Positions 1 to 9,803 of a stretch of 45,065 nt of DNA are shown here, one piece after another. This DNA is from Alistipes sp. (lineage in GTDB: Bacteria > Bacteroidota > Bacteroidia > Bacteroidales > Rikenellaceae). Numbering within the stretch: position 1 is the first letter of the stretch; each line of letters opens with the position of its first letter. The notes beneath the pieces were generated by a model. It searched no databases. It saw nothing but the letters and a program-made list of their open reading frames with translations, and was not told where the DNA came from. The stretch is taken from NCBI GenBank assembly GCA_029059935.1, contig JAIDUZ010000035.1, forward strand, positions 1 to 45,065. Reading direction: 5' to 3'. The position numbers and the translations under genes are program-made.

Positions 1-113
1 CATCCGCAACCCCTGGCCCCTGCCCGGCAAACGACCGGAAAATGCTACCGGAACTGCAAAAAATTGACCGTCAAATCCTTTGCCGCAAACTTCCGTGTTT
101 CGCATTTTATTCC
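1..113. other. Upstream edge, no gene recognised
   Basis: Short stretch before the thrS promoter. I see no convincing reading frame, repeat or structured element. It may hold the end of an upstream intergenic region. Confidence 0.4.
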
Positions 114-121
114 TAACTTTG
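114..121 (+). promoter_or_regulatory. Bacteroidetes -7 box for thrS-infC
   Basis: TAACTTTG matches the Bacteroidetes sigma-70 consensus TAnnTTTG exactly. No clear TTTG is seen 19-21 nt upstream. Transcription would start near 126-130. This leaves an untranslated leader of about 80 nt and makes the ATG at 126 an unlikely start. Confidence 0.6.
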
Positions 122-206
122 CAACATGAAACCGGACTCCCGAGGACGTATTCCGTCTCGTAATTGTGGAAGCGCCCGAGGCCCGAAACCAAACACTATC
201 CACGCA

Positions 207-2159
<1,953 letters not shown>

Positions 2160-2201
2160 CGGGAGTGCATGCCCGCAACCAATTGTAACACAAACTAATA
2201 C

Positions 2202-2816
2202 ATTACAACTATCGCAGCACCGAAACCGTTCCCGCCGAGGCCGTTCAACCCCGGGAACAACCGACCGAAACCGGCCATGGGCGGACGCCGCCCGCCTGTC
2301 AAGGAGAATCCCCACCGCATCAACTCGGAGATTACCGCTCCCGAAGTGCGCGTGGTGGGCGAAAACATCGAACAACCGCAGGTTCTGTCGCTCCGCGACG
2401 CTCTGCGGCTGGCCGACGAAATGGAGTTGGACCTGATCGAAATCTCGCCCAAGGCCGATCCTCCCGTATGCCGCATCGCCGACTACCAGAAGTTCCTCTA
2501 CCAACAGAAGAAGAAAGCCAAGGAACTGAAGGCCAACCAGGTGAAGGTCACCATCAAGGAGATTCGCTTCGGGCCTCAGACCGACGACCACGACTACAAC
2601 TTCAAGCTCAAGCATGCGACCAACTTCCTCAAGGAAGGGTCCAAGGTCAAGGCTTACGTCTTCTTCCGCGGCCGCTCGATCGTCTTCAAGGAACAGGGCG
2701 AGATTCTGCTTCTGCGCTTCGCCACCGACCTCGAAGAAGTGGCCAAGGTGGAGATGATGCCCAAGCTCGACGGCAAGAAGATGAACATGATGCTTGCCCC
2801 GAAGAGCAAGAAGTAA
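2202..2816 (+). CDS. infC: Translation initiation factor IF-3, non-AUG start
   Basis: IF-3 binds the 30S subunit, blocks premature 50S joining and proofreads initiation codons. Both domains are present: the N-terminal part around [20 protein letters not shown], and the C-terminal part from [13 protein letters not shown] through FFRGRSI to the end. The first in-frame ATG (2277) cuts off a basic, proline-rich extension that is open back to a TAA at 2196. The only near-cognate starts there are ATT at 2202 (204 aa) and ATC at 2211 (201 aa). IF-3 genes often use AUU or AUC, which lets the factor repress its own synthesis, so I placed the start at ATT 2202; ATC 2211 is equally possible. It is followed directly by a terminator, not by rpmI-rplT. 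Confidence 0.93.
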   Translation: MTTIAAPKPFPPRPFNPGNNRPKPAMGGRRPPVKENPHRINSEITAPEVRVVGENIEQPQVLSLRDALRLADEMELDLIEISPKADPPVCRIADYQKFLYQQKKKAKELKANQVKVTIKEIRFGPQTDDHDYNFKLKHATNFLKEGSKVKAYVFFRGRSIVFKEQGEILLLRFATDLEEVAKVEMMPKLDGKKMNMMLAPKSKK

Positions 2817-2835
2817 CCGTTTGCGGCAGCGTGAA

Positions 2836-2874
2836 AAACCATAATCGGAACCCCGCGGGTTCCGATTATGGTTT
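2836..2874 (+). terminator. Perfect 18-bp hairpin after infC
   Basis: Arms 2836-2853 and 2857-2874 are exact reverse complements around a 3-nt loop. The arm ends are AAA and TTT, so it could work in both directions. It ends the thrS-infC unit. Confidence 0.85.
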
Positions 2875-3019
2875 GCGAACACCCCGAAAAAAGCCGACGC
2901 GAATCCGAACCCGACATACCCGGACCGACTTTCGAGAGAAAAGTTCGGACCGTCAATCGCAACGCGGAGGCGGCCGACAACGACAGGAGGGGGAGGGGAA
3001 AAATTCCGAACGAAATCCG

Positions 3020-3985
3020 ATGACCGGAACCAACGACATATTCGACATAGCGACCGACGCGGAATTCGAAGCGGCGGCGCTGGAGATATTCCGCCGCCAA
3101 GCGGCGGAGTGTCCGCCCTACCGCGAATACCTGTCGCTGACGGGGAAGAATCCGGACGAAGTAAGGACCTTCGGAGAGATACCCTATCTGCCGATAGAAC
3201 TTTTCAAGACGCACGACGTCTACTGCGGCGACGCGGAACCGGAAGCCGTATTCACGTCGTCGTCGACCACGGGCATGACGCCCTCGCGCCATGCGATGCG
3301 CTCGCTGGCGCTGTACGAAGAGACGTTCCGGGCCTCGTTCCGCACGTTCTATGGCGACCCTGCGGAATGGAGCCTTTATGCGCTGCTGCCCAACTACCTG
3401 CGCCGCAAGGGGTCGTCGCTGGTCTACATGGCCGACCGTCTGATAGGTGACTGCGGCTCGGGCGGCTTCTATCTGGACGACCACGAAGCCCTGCTGCGCG
3501 ACATGGCGGCGGACCCGAAACCCAAAATCCTCCTGGGAGTGACCTATGCGCTGCTGGACCTGGCGGAACGTCATGCGCCGAAGTTGGCGCAGACCATCGT
3601 GATGGAGACGGGCGGCATGAAGGGCTACCGCGAAGAGATGGCCAAGGAACGCCTGCACGAAGTACTCTGCGAAGCGTTCGGCGTGAAAACGATACACTCG
3701 GAATACGGCATGGCGGAACTGACCTCGCAAGCCTACTCGCAAGGCGGCAACCGCTTCCGCTGCCCGCCCTGGATGCGGGTGACGACGCGCGACGTGAACG
3801 ACCCGTTCGACCGCCTGCCGGCCGGCGCCCGCGGCGGACTGAACATAGCCGACCTGGCGAACCGCTGGTCGTGCGCCTTCATCGAGACGCAGGACGTGGG
3901 GCGCGTGCAAGCCGACGGCTCGTTCGAAATCGACGGCCGCATCGACCACGCCGAAATCCGGGGCTGCAACCTGTTAGTACAATAA
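3020..3985 (+). CDS. LuxE/PaaK-family acyl-adenylating enzyme
   Basis: 321-aa protein of the LuxE (acyl-protein synthetase) branch of the ANL adenylating superfamily. These enzymes activate a carboxylate with ATP and pass it to a thiol or hydroxyl acceptor. The nucleotide-binding loop is SSSTTGMTPSRH around residues 80-91. Other family motifs are SEYGMAELTSQAYS and a C-terminal DVGRV...DGRIDHAEIRGCN segment. ATG 3020 was chosen because a purine-rich AGGAGGGGGAGG lies just upstream and earlier codons overlap the infC terminator. The CMP-sugar synthetase gene starts 4 nt after its stop, so the two are probably co-translated. The true substrate cannot be read from the sequence; a role in acylating a surface glycan or its precursor is inference from the neighbour. 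Confidence 0.82.
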   Translation: MTGTNDIFDIATDAEFEAAALEIFRRQAAECPPYREYLSLTGKNPDEVRTFGEIPYLPIELFKTHDVYCGDAEPEAVFTSSSTTGMTPSRHAMRSLALYEETFRASFRTFYGDPAEWSLYALLPNYLRRKGSSLVYMADRLIGDCGSGGFYLDDHEALLRDMAADPKPKILLGVTYALLDLAERHAPKLAQTIVMETGGMKGYREEMAKERLHEVLCEAFGVKTIHSEYGMAELTSQAYSQGGNRFRCPPWMRVTTRDVNDPFDRLPAGARGGLNIADLANRWSCAFIETQDVGRVQADGSFEIDGRIDHAEIRGCNLLVQ

Positions 3986-3989
3986 ACCG

Positions 3990-4640
3990 ATGAAGACCGT
4001 AGCATTCGTACCCATACGGCTGAACAGCCAGCGCGTCGAGGGCAAGAACCTGCGCCTGCTGGGCGGCGAACCCCTGCTGTGCCACATACTCCGGGCGCTG
4101 CTCGGCACGCGGGGCATCGACGAAGTATATGTCTATTGCAGCAACGAGACGATCCGTCCGCTGCTGCCGGAAGGAGTGCAGTTCCTGCGGCGCTCCGAAG
4201 AACTGGACCGCAATACGACGCTGGGGGCCGAGATCTACGATGCGTTCGTAGCCGAAGTGCCGGCCGACCTCTATGTACTGGCGCATGCGACCTCGCCCTT
4301 CATCCGACCGGAGACGATAGACAGGGCGCTGGAACAAGTGTGCTCGGGCGCATACGACTCGGCGTTCAGTGCGGAGAAGATACAGACTTTCGCCTGGTAC
4401 GGGGGCAAGCCGCTGAACTACTCGCCGGAACATATCCCGCGCACGCAGACCATTGAACCGGTATACATCGAGACGAGCGCCTTTTTCATCTTCCCGCGCA
4501 CGCTGTGGTGCGAACGCCGCCGCCGCATAGGCGACCGTCCCTACATGACCATCGTCGACCGCATCGAAGGCATGGACATCGACTATCCCGAAGATTTCGC
4601 CATGGCCGAAGTCATTGCCGAAGCGCGCGGAACGGAGTGA
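3990..4640 (+). CDS. Acylneuraminate-type cytidylyltransferase (CMP-sugar synthetase)
   Basis: 216-aa protein of the NeuA/KdsB nucleotidyltransferase family, which joins CMP to a 2-keto sugar acid such as a sialic or pseudaminic acid. The N-terminal CTP-binding signature is IPIRL-like (FVPIRLNSQRVEGKN, residues 6-20). LRRSEELDRNTT, LAHATSPFIRPETI and the metal-binding end DYPEDFAMAE are also typical of the family. It lies 4 nt after the LuxE-like gene. No neuB or neuC homologue is nearby, so the sugar cannot be named and I give no symbol. Kdo synthetase (KdsB) is less likely because the motifs fit the acylneuraminate branch better. Confidence 0.85.
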   Translation: MKTVAFVPIRLNSQRVEGKNLRLLGGEPLLCHILRALLGTRGIDEVYVYCSNETIRPLLPEGVQFLRRSEELDRNTTLGAEIYDAFVAEVPADLYVLAHATSPFIRPETIDRALEQVCSGAYDSAFSAEKIQTFAWYGGKPLNYSPEHIPRTQTIEPVYIETSAFFIFPRTLWCERRRRIGDRPYMTIVDRIEGMDIDYPEDFAMAEVIAEARGTE

Positions 4641-4678
4641 CGGATAAACCGGAAAAATCGAAATCAGACAAAACGAAC

Positions 4679-6025
4679 ATGAATCGGATGCAACGAGCCA
4701 CCCTGGGCGGCAAACTGAGCGCCGTGCTGGTGGCGGCAGGCAGCTCGGTAGGGCTGGGAAACATATGGCGCTTTCCTTATGTGGCGGGCAACAACGGCGG
4801 CGGGGCTTTCCTGGCGCTCTACATGCTGTGCGTGCTGGTGCTGGGTCTGCCGCTGATGATTGCGGAATTCACGGTGGGGCGCGCCTCGCACCGCAATGCA
4901 GTGGGCGCCTACCGCGCACTGGACGAAAAATGGAGCTTCCTGGGCTACAACGGCGTACTGGCGGCATTCCTGATTCTGGGATTCTATTTTGTAGTTGCAG
5001 GCTGGACGGCCGAATACATGATACACTCGCTGACGGGCGAACTGGCGCGCTACGCCACGGCCGAAGAATACGCTGCGATGTTCGACCGGTTCATCCGCAA
5101 TCCGTGGCGGCCGCTGCTCTACACCACAGCCTTCGTCCTGGCCTCGCACGGTATCATTGCGCTGGGCGTGCAGAAAGGCATCGAACGGTCGGCCAAGGTA
5201 CTGATGCCGCTGCTTTTCGTGATTCTGATTGTCCTGGCGGTCCACTCGCTGCTGCTGCCCGGGGGTGCGGAAGGCGTGAGATTCTTCCTGCTGCCCGACT
5301 TCTCGAAAGTGACCGCCGCAACGGTGCTGACGGCACTTGGACAAGCCTTTTTCTCGCTCTCGATAGGCATCGGCACGATGGTGACCTATGCCTCGTATTT
5401 CAAACCCGAGACCAACCTGCGGCACACGGCGCTCAACGTCACGATTCTCGACACGCTGGTGGCGGTGCTGGCGGGAATCGTGATTTTCCCGGCCGTATTC
5501 AGCGCCGGCATCGAACCCTCGTCGGGCCCGTCGCTGGTCTTCATCACGCTGCCGGGCATCTTCAACGGCATGCCGCTGAGCATGGTATGGTCGTCGGTCT
5601 TCTTCCTGCTGCTGGTTGTTGCGGCGCTCACCTCGACCATCTCGCTGCACGAAGTAATCACGGTATACCTCCACGAAGAATGGCACCTGAGCCGCCGGGG
5701 AGCTGCCTGGGCCACCACGGGAGGCACCCTGGCGCTGGCCGCACTGGCCTCGCTCTCGCTGGGCATGCTGGACGGCTGGCGCATTTGCGGGCTGAACCTG
5801 TTCGACTCGCTCGACTACGTGACGGCCAACATCCTGCTGCCCGTGGGCGGATTCTTCACCTGCATTTTTGTGGGCTGGCGTCTCGACCCCGAGATTCTGG
5901 AAGCGGAAATCACCAACCGAGGACGGCTGAACTTCCGCATACGGCGCCTTTTTGCCATACTGCTGCGCTACGTTTGTCCGACGGTGCTGCTGCTGGTATT
6001 CCTGGACAACCTGGGTGTGTTCTGA
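4679..6025 (+). CDS. Sodium-dependent neurotransmitter-symporter-family transporter
   Basis: 448-aa inner-membrane protein of the NSS/SNF (LeuT) family, which imports amino acids or related amines with sodium. The first helix carries the diagnostic GSSVGLGNIWRFPYVAGNNGGGAF segment (about residues 20-43). About 11-12 hydrophobic helices follow. The helix-6 region has FFSLSIGIGTMVTYASY, which lines substrate and sodium sites in the family. Helix 8 includes the ALTSTISLHE stretch. ATG 4679 sits 38 nt after the cytidylyltransferase stop and gives the usual short basic N terminus. It may be the last gene of the LuxE-like operon, but the substrate link is not evident. Confidence 0.93.
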   Translation: MNRMQRATLGGKLSAVLVAAGSSVGLGNIWRFPYVAGNNGGGAFLALYMLCVLVLGLPLMIAEFTVGRASHRNAVGAYRALDEKWSFLGYNGVLAAFLILGFYFVVAGWTAEYMIHSLTGELARYATAEEYAAMFDRFIRNPWRPLLYTTAFVLASHGIIALGVQKGIERSAKVLMPLLFVILIVLAVHSLLLPGGAEGVRFFLLPDFSKVTAATVLTALGQAFFSLSIGIGTMVTYASYFKPETNLRHTALNVTILDTLVAVLAGIVIFPAVFSAGIEPSSGPSLVFITLPGIFNGMPLSMVWSSVFFLLLVVAALTSTISLHEVITVYLHEEWHLSRRGAAWATTGGTLALAALASLSLGMLDGWRICGLNLFDSLDYVTANILLPVGGFFTCIFVGWRLDPEILEAEITNRGRLNFRIRRLFAILLRYVCPTVLLLVFLDNLGVF

Positions 6026-6100
6026 GACACCCTCTTTCGGCTTCGGCCCGGCCGGTGTCATTGCATGTCAACCCTCAACCGAAGCAGTCCTGCCCGGAGT

Positions 6101-6122
6101 GACGGCGGCCACGGCTGCCGTC
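6101..6122. other. GC-rich hairpin at the outer end of repeat copy A
   Basis: GACGGC pairs with GCCGTC, with an inner GCC/GGC and one G-T wobble between, around a 2-nt loop. Near-identical hairpins occur at 10824-10845 (copy B) and 31108-31129 (copy C). It marks the conserved outer boundary of the element. Confidence 0.7.
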
Positions 6123-6577
6123 AGAGTGGTTGGCAGATTCAGCAATCCGCTACCCCTTGTTTGCCGCTTTTTGTGCCACAGGAAAAGGGGTAGTTGACTA
6201 TTTCAGTCTGCCACAGAGCCGGATTATCAATTCACAATTCAAAATGCACAATTCATAATTGGAAATCGGGGTCGCATAGTTTTGTGTTCTCACCGCAATT
6301 CGAAGAATCGTGCGGGCCGCAGCCTCCCGGCGCGGAGGCCCGCCCCGTTAAGAACGGGGTTTTATGATTTTTGCTTGCCGCTGTAGTAGGAGGTTTAGGA
6401 ACCAATCGTAAAACCCTGCTCTTAGCAGGGCGCAGGCTGCGCCCGACTCTCCGACACTAAGAGCAGATGCCAAGGTGAAAACCTTGCGCCCGGTGCCGGC
6501 TCGCGCTGAAAGCGCGATCCCCGCAGCCGGCCCGGGCGAGAACGCAGGAAACAGGCTCTTGCAACCTCACAACAAGC

Positions 6578-6651
6578 GTCATGTTGAACGAAGTGAAACA
6601 TCTGTTCAGTCGATTCGATAAGATTAGATTCTTCGCTCTGCTCAGAATGAC
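6578..6651. repeat. Imperfect inverted repeat, CATTCTGAGC-type, inside copy A
   Basis: Arms 6578-6603 and 6626-6651 are homologous inverted copies of a GTCAT...GAGC...GAAG...ATCT motif. They can fold into a long imperfect hairpin. The same structure occurs inverted in copy B (10268-10293 with 10316-10341) and is absent from copy C. Confidence 0.7.
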
Positions 6652-6806
6652 AAATCATGAATCGAACCCTCGAAAAGGATTTATTAATTGTGAATTAATC
6701 CCCCTTACGGGGTCTTGACTTCGCTCCCGCTCGGCAAAGCTCGAACAAGTTCGGCTTTACACTCGCTTAATCGCGAAGTTGTGAATTTTGCATTCTGAAT
6801 TGTGCA

Positions 6807-7070
6807 TTGTTTGTTCCCTCTCTGCGGCATTCATTCGAGCGATTGCTATTTGCTCCTGCTACGGGCTTCCGCACCAACACGGCGGGAGGCTTGTCGAGCG
6901 TCGGCGAGCGTGGCTACGCATGGTCATCCTCGTCCTACGCCAGCGAACATAACACCGCCGCCCGGTTGCGTTTTATCGCGGACTTCGTAGGACCGGTGCA
7001 TAACGATAACCGCTCTTACGCTTTCTCCGTGCGCTGCGTCCAAGCATCTGCCGGACTGCCATTTTTGTGA
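6807..7070 (+). pseudogene. FISUMP (Fib_succ_major) C-terminal cassette A
   Basis: An open frame with no good start codon encodes the end of a FISUMP domain: FAPATGFR, GYAWSSSSYAS, ARLRF, RSYAFSVRCVQ, then a stop at 7068-7070. Only roughly the last third of the domain is present. Bases 6814-6848 and 7027-7052 are identical in all four cassettes of this window, while the 178-nt core between them is strongly diverged. The upstream GTG CAT TGT is one base out of frame with the cassette, so it is probably not translated by itself. It may be a silent cassette, a gene fragment or a mobile C terminus. Confidence 0.75.
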
Positions 7071-7115
7071 AACAACGAAGAGCGACAAAGAGAGAGGAGG
7101 ATTCGTTCCTGAGAA

Positions 7116-7148
7116 CAAAAATCCCGGGCTCCGTTAGCCGGAACCCAG
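7116..7148 (-). terminator. Probable terminator of the lpxK-punA-ssb operon
   Basis: Read on the minus strand, an 11-bp stem with two mismatches (7138-7148 with 7123-7133, TTAG-type loop) is followed by a short T run (7116-7121). It lies about 40 nt past the ssb stop. Confidence 0.55.
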
Positions 7149-7187
7149 GTAAGAGAGGCGAATCCACCCGCTCTGTGCGTCAATACA

Positions 7188-7730
7188 TCAGAACGGCAGG
7201 TCGTCGGGGTCGTCGGCAGGCATCGCCGGGGCGGCTGCCGGTTGGGTCGGTGCGGCTGCCGGTGCAGCATATCCGGTCGGAGCAGCAGGTGCCGCCGGAG
7301 CTGAAGAGGCAGGTGCGGATGCCGGCGCAGCAGGCTGTTGTTGTCCGTAGGCCGCCGGTGCCGAGTTCCCGTAGGATGTGCCGTCGGAGGCCGGAGCATC
7401 GCCGCGGCGCCCGAGCAGATTCATCGTGTCGGCCAGGATTTCGGTCGTGTAGCGTTTGTTGTTGTCCTTGTCCATCCAGTCGCGGGTGCGCAGGCGCCCT
7501 TCGATGTAGATTTGCGAACCTTTGTGCACATAGCGGTCGACCACATCGGCCAGCCCGCGCCACAGCGTGACGGTGTGCCATTCGGTGTGTTCGCGCGTCT
7601 CGTTGGCCTGGCGGTCGAAAAGGCGTTCGGTGGTCGCCAGACGAACCCGGGCCACCTTCACCCCGTTCTCCGTGGTGCGCACCTCGGGGTCCATGCCCAC
7701 GTTGCCTATAAGTATGACTTTGTTTACCAT
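7188..7730 (-). CDS. ssb: Single-stranded DNA-binding protein
   Basis: Binds single-stranded DNA during replication, recombination and repair and recruits partners through its C-terminal tip. The 180-aa protein has a complete OB fold in residues 1-110: MVNKVILIGNVGMDPEVR, then TEWHTVTLW and IYIEGRLRTRDW. A long Ala/Pro/Gln-rich flexible linker follows, ending in the acidic tip DDPDDLPF, the canonical partner-binding peptide. Its start lies 2 nt after the punA stop, so translation is probably coupled. It is the third gene of lpxK-punA-ssb. The linker is strongly alanine/proline biased, in keeping with the high G+C content. Confidence 0.97.
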   Translation of the reverse strand: MVNKVILIGNVGMDPEVRTTENGVKVARVRLATTERLFDRQANETREHTEWHTVTLWRGLADVVDRYVHKGSQIYIEGRLRTRDWMDKDNNKRYTTEILADTMNLLGRRGDAPASDGTSYGNSAPAAYGQQQPAAPASAPASSAPAAPAAPTGYAAPAAAPTQPAAAPAMPADDPDDLPF

Positions 7731-7732
7731 GG

Positions 7733-8539
7733 TTACAATTCTTTTATCATGCGGCGGAACAGCAGCTGCATCTTCACGCCGGCTTTTTTGCCTTGCAGCT
7801 GTACGTCTTCATGGTCGCCGATTTCGTCGGAGAGACCGCAGTTGGTGATGACCGAGACTCCGAAAACCGGAATCGACATGTGACGCGCCACGATCACTTC
7901 GGGCACGGTCGACATGCCGGCTGCGTCGCCGCCGATGGCCTTGAAGTAGCGGTATTCGGCCTGCGTCTCGAACGTGGGGCCCGTGCCGCCGACATAGACT
8001 CCGTATTGCAGTTTGATGTTTTCCTGCTCGGCGATGGCCGTGGCCCGGGCAATCAGCGCTTTGTCGTAGCAGTTGTGCATGTCCGGGAACCGGGGTCCGA
8101 ATTCGGCCATGTTGGGACCGATGAGCGGATTGGGCATCAGGTTGATATGGTCGGTGATAATCATGAGGTCGCCCGTGCGGAACGACGTGTTGATGCCGCC
8201 CGAGGCATTGGAGACGAAGAGGTAGCGGATGCCCAGCTGCTGCATGACGCGCACCGGGAACGTCACCTGTTGCATGGTGTACCCCTCGTAGTAGTGGAAC
8301 CGGCCCTGCATGGCCACCACGCGGCGTCCTTCGAGCATGCCGAAGATAAGGCGGCCCTTGTGTCCCTCGACCGTGGAGACGGGGAACCCGGGAATCGATT
8401 TGTAGTCGAGCGAATATCGGGCATCGATCAGTTCGGCGAAGTCGCCCAGACCCGTACCCAGGATGACACCTGCTTCGGGGCGGAAATCGGCGGTCTGTTC
8501 TTTGATCCAGGCCGCGGTCTTCTTAATTTCCTCTGACAT
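7733..8539 (-). CDS. punA: Purine nucleoside phosphorylase (PNP-I type)
   Basis: Splits purine ribonucleosides with phosphate to give the free base and ribose 1-phosphate; purine salvage. The 268-aa length fits the trimeric inosine/guanosine-type enzymes. Recognisable motifs are GVILGTGLGDF near residues 24-34, the phosphate-binding MQGRFHYYEGY, FVSNASGGIN, GPTFETQAE, GMSTVPEVIVARH and SVITNCGLSDE. The ATG lies inside the end of lpxK (17-nt overlap), so the genes are coupled. It could also be called deoD in some schemes, but the size and motifs favour the punA group. Confidence 0.93.
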   Translation of the reverse strand: MSEEIKKTAAWIKEQTADFRPEAGVILGTGLGDFAELIDARYSLDYKSIPGFPVSTVEGHKGRLIFGMLEGRRVVAMQGRFHYYEGYTMQQVTFPVRVMQQLGIRYLFVSNASGGINTSFRTGDLMIITDHINLMPNPLIGPNMAEFGPRFPDMHNCYDKALIARATAIAEQENIKLQYGVYVGGTGPTFETQAEYRYFKAIGGDAAGMSTVPEVIVARHMSIPVFGVSVITNCGLSDEIGDHEDVQLQGKKAGVKMQLLFRRMIKEL

Positions 8540-9566
8540 CTTCTTCCAGTTTTTGCAGAAAATCCGTTGCCGAATCCTCTATGAACGAAATATTGATAGG
8601 TAAATAATACAGGTTGCTGCGCATCTCAGGCGGAATCTTGGCCCGGTTTATCATCTTCACGGCATCTTTTTCGGTCGTCACGATCGCCGCTCCGGGATGC
8701 TTGGCCATCAGCGCCGTGAGCATGCGTATGTCGCGGATGCGGTAGACGTGGTGGTCGTCGAGCGTCACTTCGGCCACCACCTTGTAGCGTTCGTGCAGCG
8801 TCTTGAGGAACGGCGCCGGGTTGCCGATTCCCGACAGGGCGATGATTTTGCGTCCCTGCGTGAGTGGTTCGCGCGGCGCTTCGTCGGCGAAGAGCGGCTG
8901 GGGCAGGAAACTTTCGTAGCGGGTGTAGTAGACGCGTTGGTAGGCTATCTGTATCAGCACCTTGCGCAGGATGCGGCGGTCGATGGGCGCCATCTTCTCG
9001 GGACACTTCGTCACGATGAAGTAGTGGGCGCGGTAAATCTCGCTCGGCAGGTCGCGCAGCGTGCCCACCGGCATCATCTTGTCATGCTGAATGGGACGCG
9101 TGGCGTCTATCATCAGCACGTTGATTTTCGGTTCGACGTAGCGATGCTGGAATCCGTCGTCCATGATGATGAGGTCGACCTCCGGATGTTCGGCCCGGAT
9201 GCGGCGGATGCCCACGGCGCGTTTCTCGCACACGACCACCACCGTATCGGGGAACTTGAGCTTGATTTGCAGCGGTTCGTCGCCCACTTCGCGGTAGTGG
9301 GAGGTCGTCAGCACTTCGCGGTAGCCTTTGGTCTTGCGGCCGTATCCGCGCGAGAGCAGGGCTATGTTGTGTTTCTGCGACATGTAGGCAATTATCATCT
9401 CGGCCATCGGAGTCTTGCCCGTGCCGCCGACGGTGATGTTGCCGATGCAGATGATCGGAATGTCGAAGCGTTCGCTTTTGAGGATGCCCCAATCGAAGAG
9501 GCGGTGACGGAACGTCACCCCCAGCTTGTAGAAAAAGGCAATCGGTGCGAGCAGTGCTTTCGACAT
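8523..9566 (-). CDS. lpxK: Tetraacyldisaccharide 4'-kinase
   Basis: Phosphorylates the 4' position of the lipid A disaccharide precursor at the inner membrane. The 347-aa protein has a hydrophobic N-terminal anchor (residues 1-18), the P-loop GGTGKTP at 47-53, SRGYGRKTKGY, GDEPLQIK, and the DDGFQHRYV catalytic segment. A C-terminal TEKDAVK motif is also typical. It is the first gene of the minus-strand operon with punA and ssb and has its own promoter at 9595-9626. Grouping a lipid A gene with purine salvage and SSB suggests shared transcription rather than a shared pathway. Confidence 0.95.
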   Translation of the reverse strand: MSKALLAPIAFFYKLGVTFRHRLFDWGILKSERFDIPIICIGNITVGGTGKTPMAEMIIAYMSQKHNIALLSRGYGRKTKGYREVLTTSHYREVGDEPLQIKLKFPDTVVVVCEKRAVGIRRIRAEHPEVDLIIMDDGFQHRYVEPKINVLMIDATRPIQHDKMMPVGTLRDLPSEIYRAHYFIVTKCPEKMAPIDRRILRKVLIQIAYQRVYYTRYESFLPQPLFADEAPREPLTQGRKIIALSGIGNPAPFLKTLHERYKVVAEVTLDDHHVYRIRDIRMLTALMAKHPGAAIVTTEKDAVKMINRAKIPPEMRSNLYYLPINISFIEDSATDFLQKLEEDVRGN

Positions 9567-9594
9567 CTTGAAACCGCTAACTATACGGAATTTT

Positions 9595-9626
9595 CAAAGA
9601 TAACCAAATTTTCCTGATTCTCAAAA
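9595..9626 (-). promoter_or_regulatory. Promoter of lpxK-punA-ssb
   Basis: On the minus strand, TTTTG (9622-9626) is followed after 19 nt by TATCTTTG (9595-9602). This is a full match to the Bacteroidetes -33/-7 pattern, about 30 nt upstream of the lpxK ATG. Confidence 0.8.
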
Positions 9627-9803
9627 TATTTGTGCAAATCTCGGGCCGCAACCGTTTCGGCGCACTTCGTATCCGGTGTGCGGACCGGTTCCCGGAACCT
9701 TGGCAGACCCGTTTCCTGAATTCAGGAAATACCCATAAATCCGAATGCTCGATTTCGCAGAGCCTCTCGGCGCAGGGTTTCGCCAACGACCTTCTTTCAT
9801 TCT

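Larger units (their letters stand above)
6091..7075 (+). repeat. Composite dispersed repeat, copy A (cassette on + strand)
   Basis: This stretch of about 1 kb, gene-free apart from its FISUMP cassette, is repeated in inverted orientation at 9807-10857. A shorter form lies at 30659-31137, and part of a copy runs off the window from 44714. In order it has: a GC hairpin (6101-6122); a conserved end that includes AGATTCAGCAATCCGCTACC; an AT-rich linker (6230-6265); a CCCCGTT/AACGGGG hairpin followed by TTTT (6343-6363); further GC-rich palindromes; an imperfect inverted repeat (6578-6603 with 6626-6651); a block with CTTAATCGCGAA; another AT-rich linker (6781-6810); and finally the FISUMP cassette. 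No transposase and no clean terminal inverted repeats are visible. Confidence 0.85.

Noticed and set aside
126..206. Upstream ATG at 126 as the thrS start
   Set aside because: It coincides with the expected transcription start, and its 27 residues are not part of the conserved TGS-domain start at 207.
2929..2951. Imperfect inverted repeat before the LuxE-like gene
   Set aside because: Pairing is interrupted and no T run or operator pattern is clear, so I do not call a regulatory site.
6807..7070. Cassettes as variable regions of a diversity-generating retroelement
   Set aside because: The pattern of conserved ends and variable core is suggestive, but the cores differ at many silent T/C positions that adenine mutagenesis would not create. 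No reverse transcriptase, accessory gene or template repeat is in the window. Kept only as an alternative.
6091..7075. Composite repeat as an insertion sequence
   Set aside because: No transposase frame, no clear terminal inverted repeats and no target duplication could be seen; the two ends are unrelated to each other.
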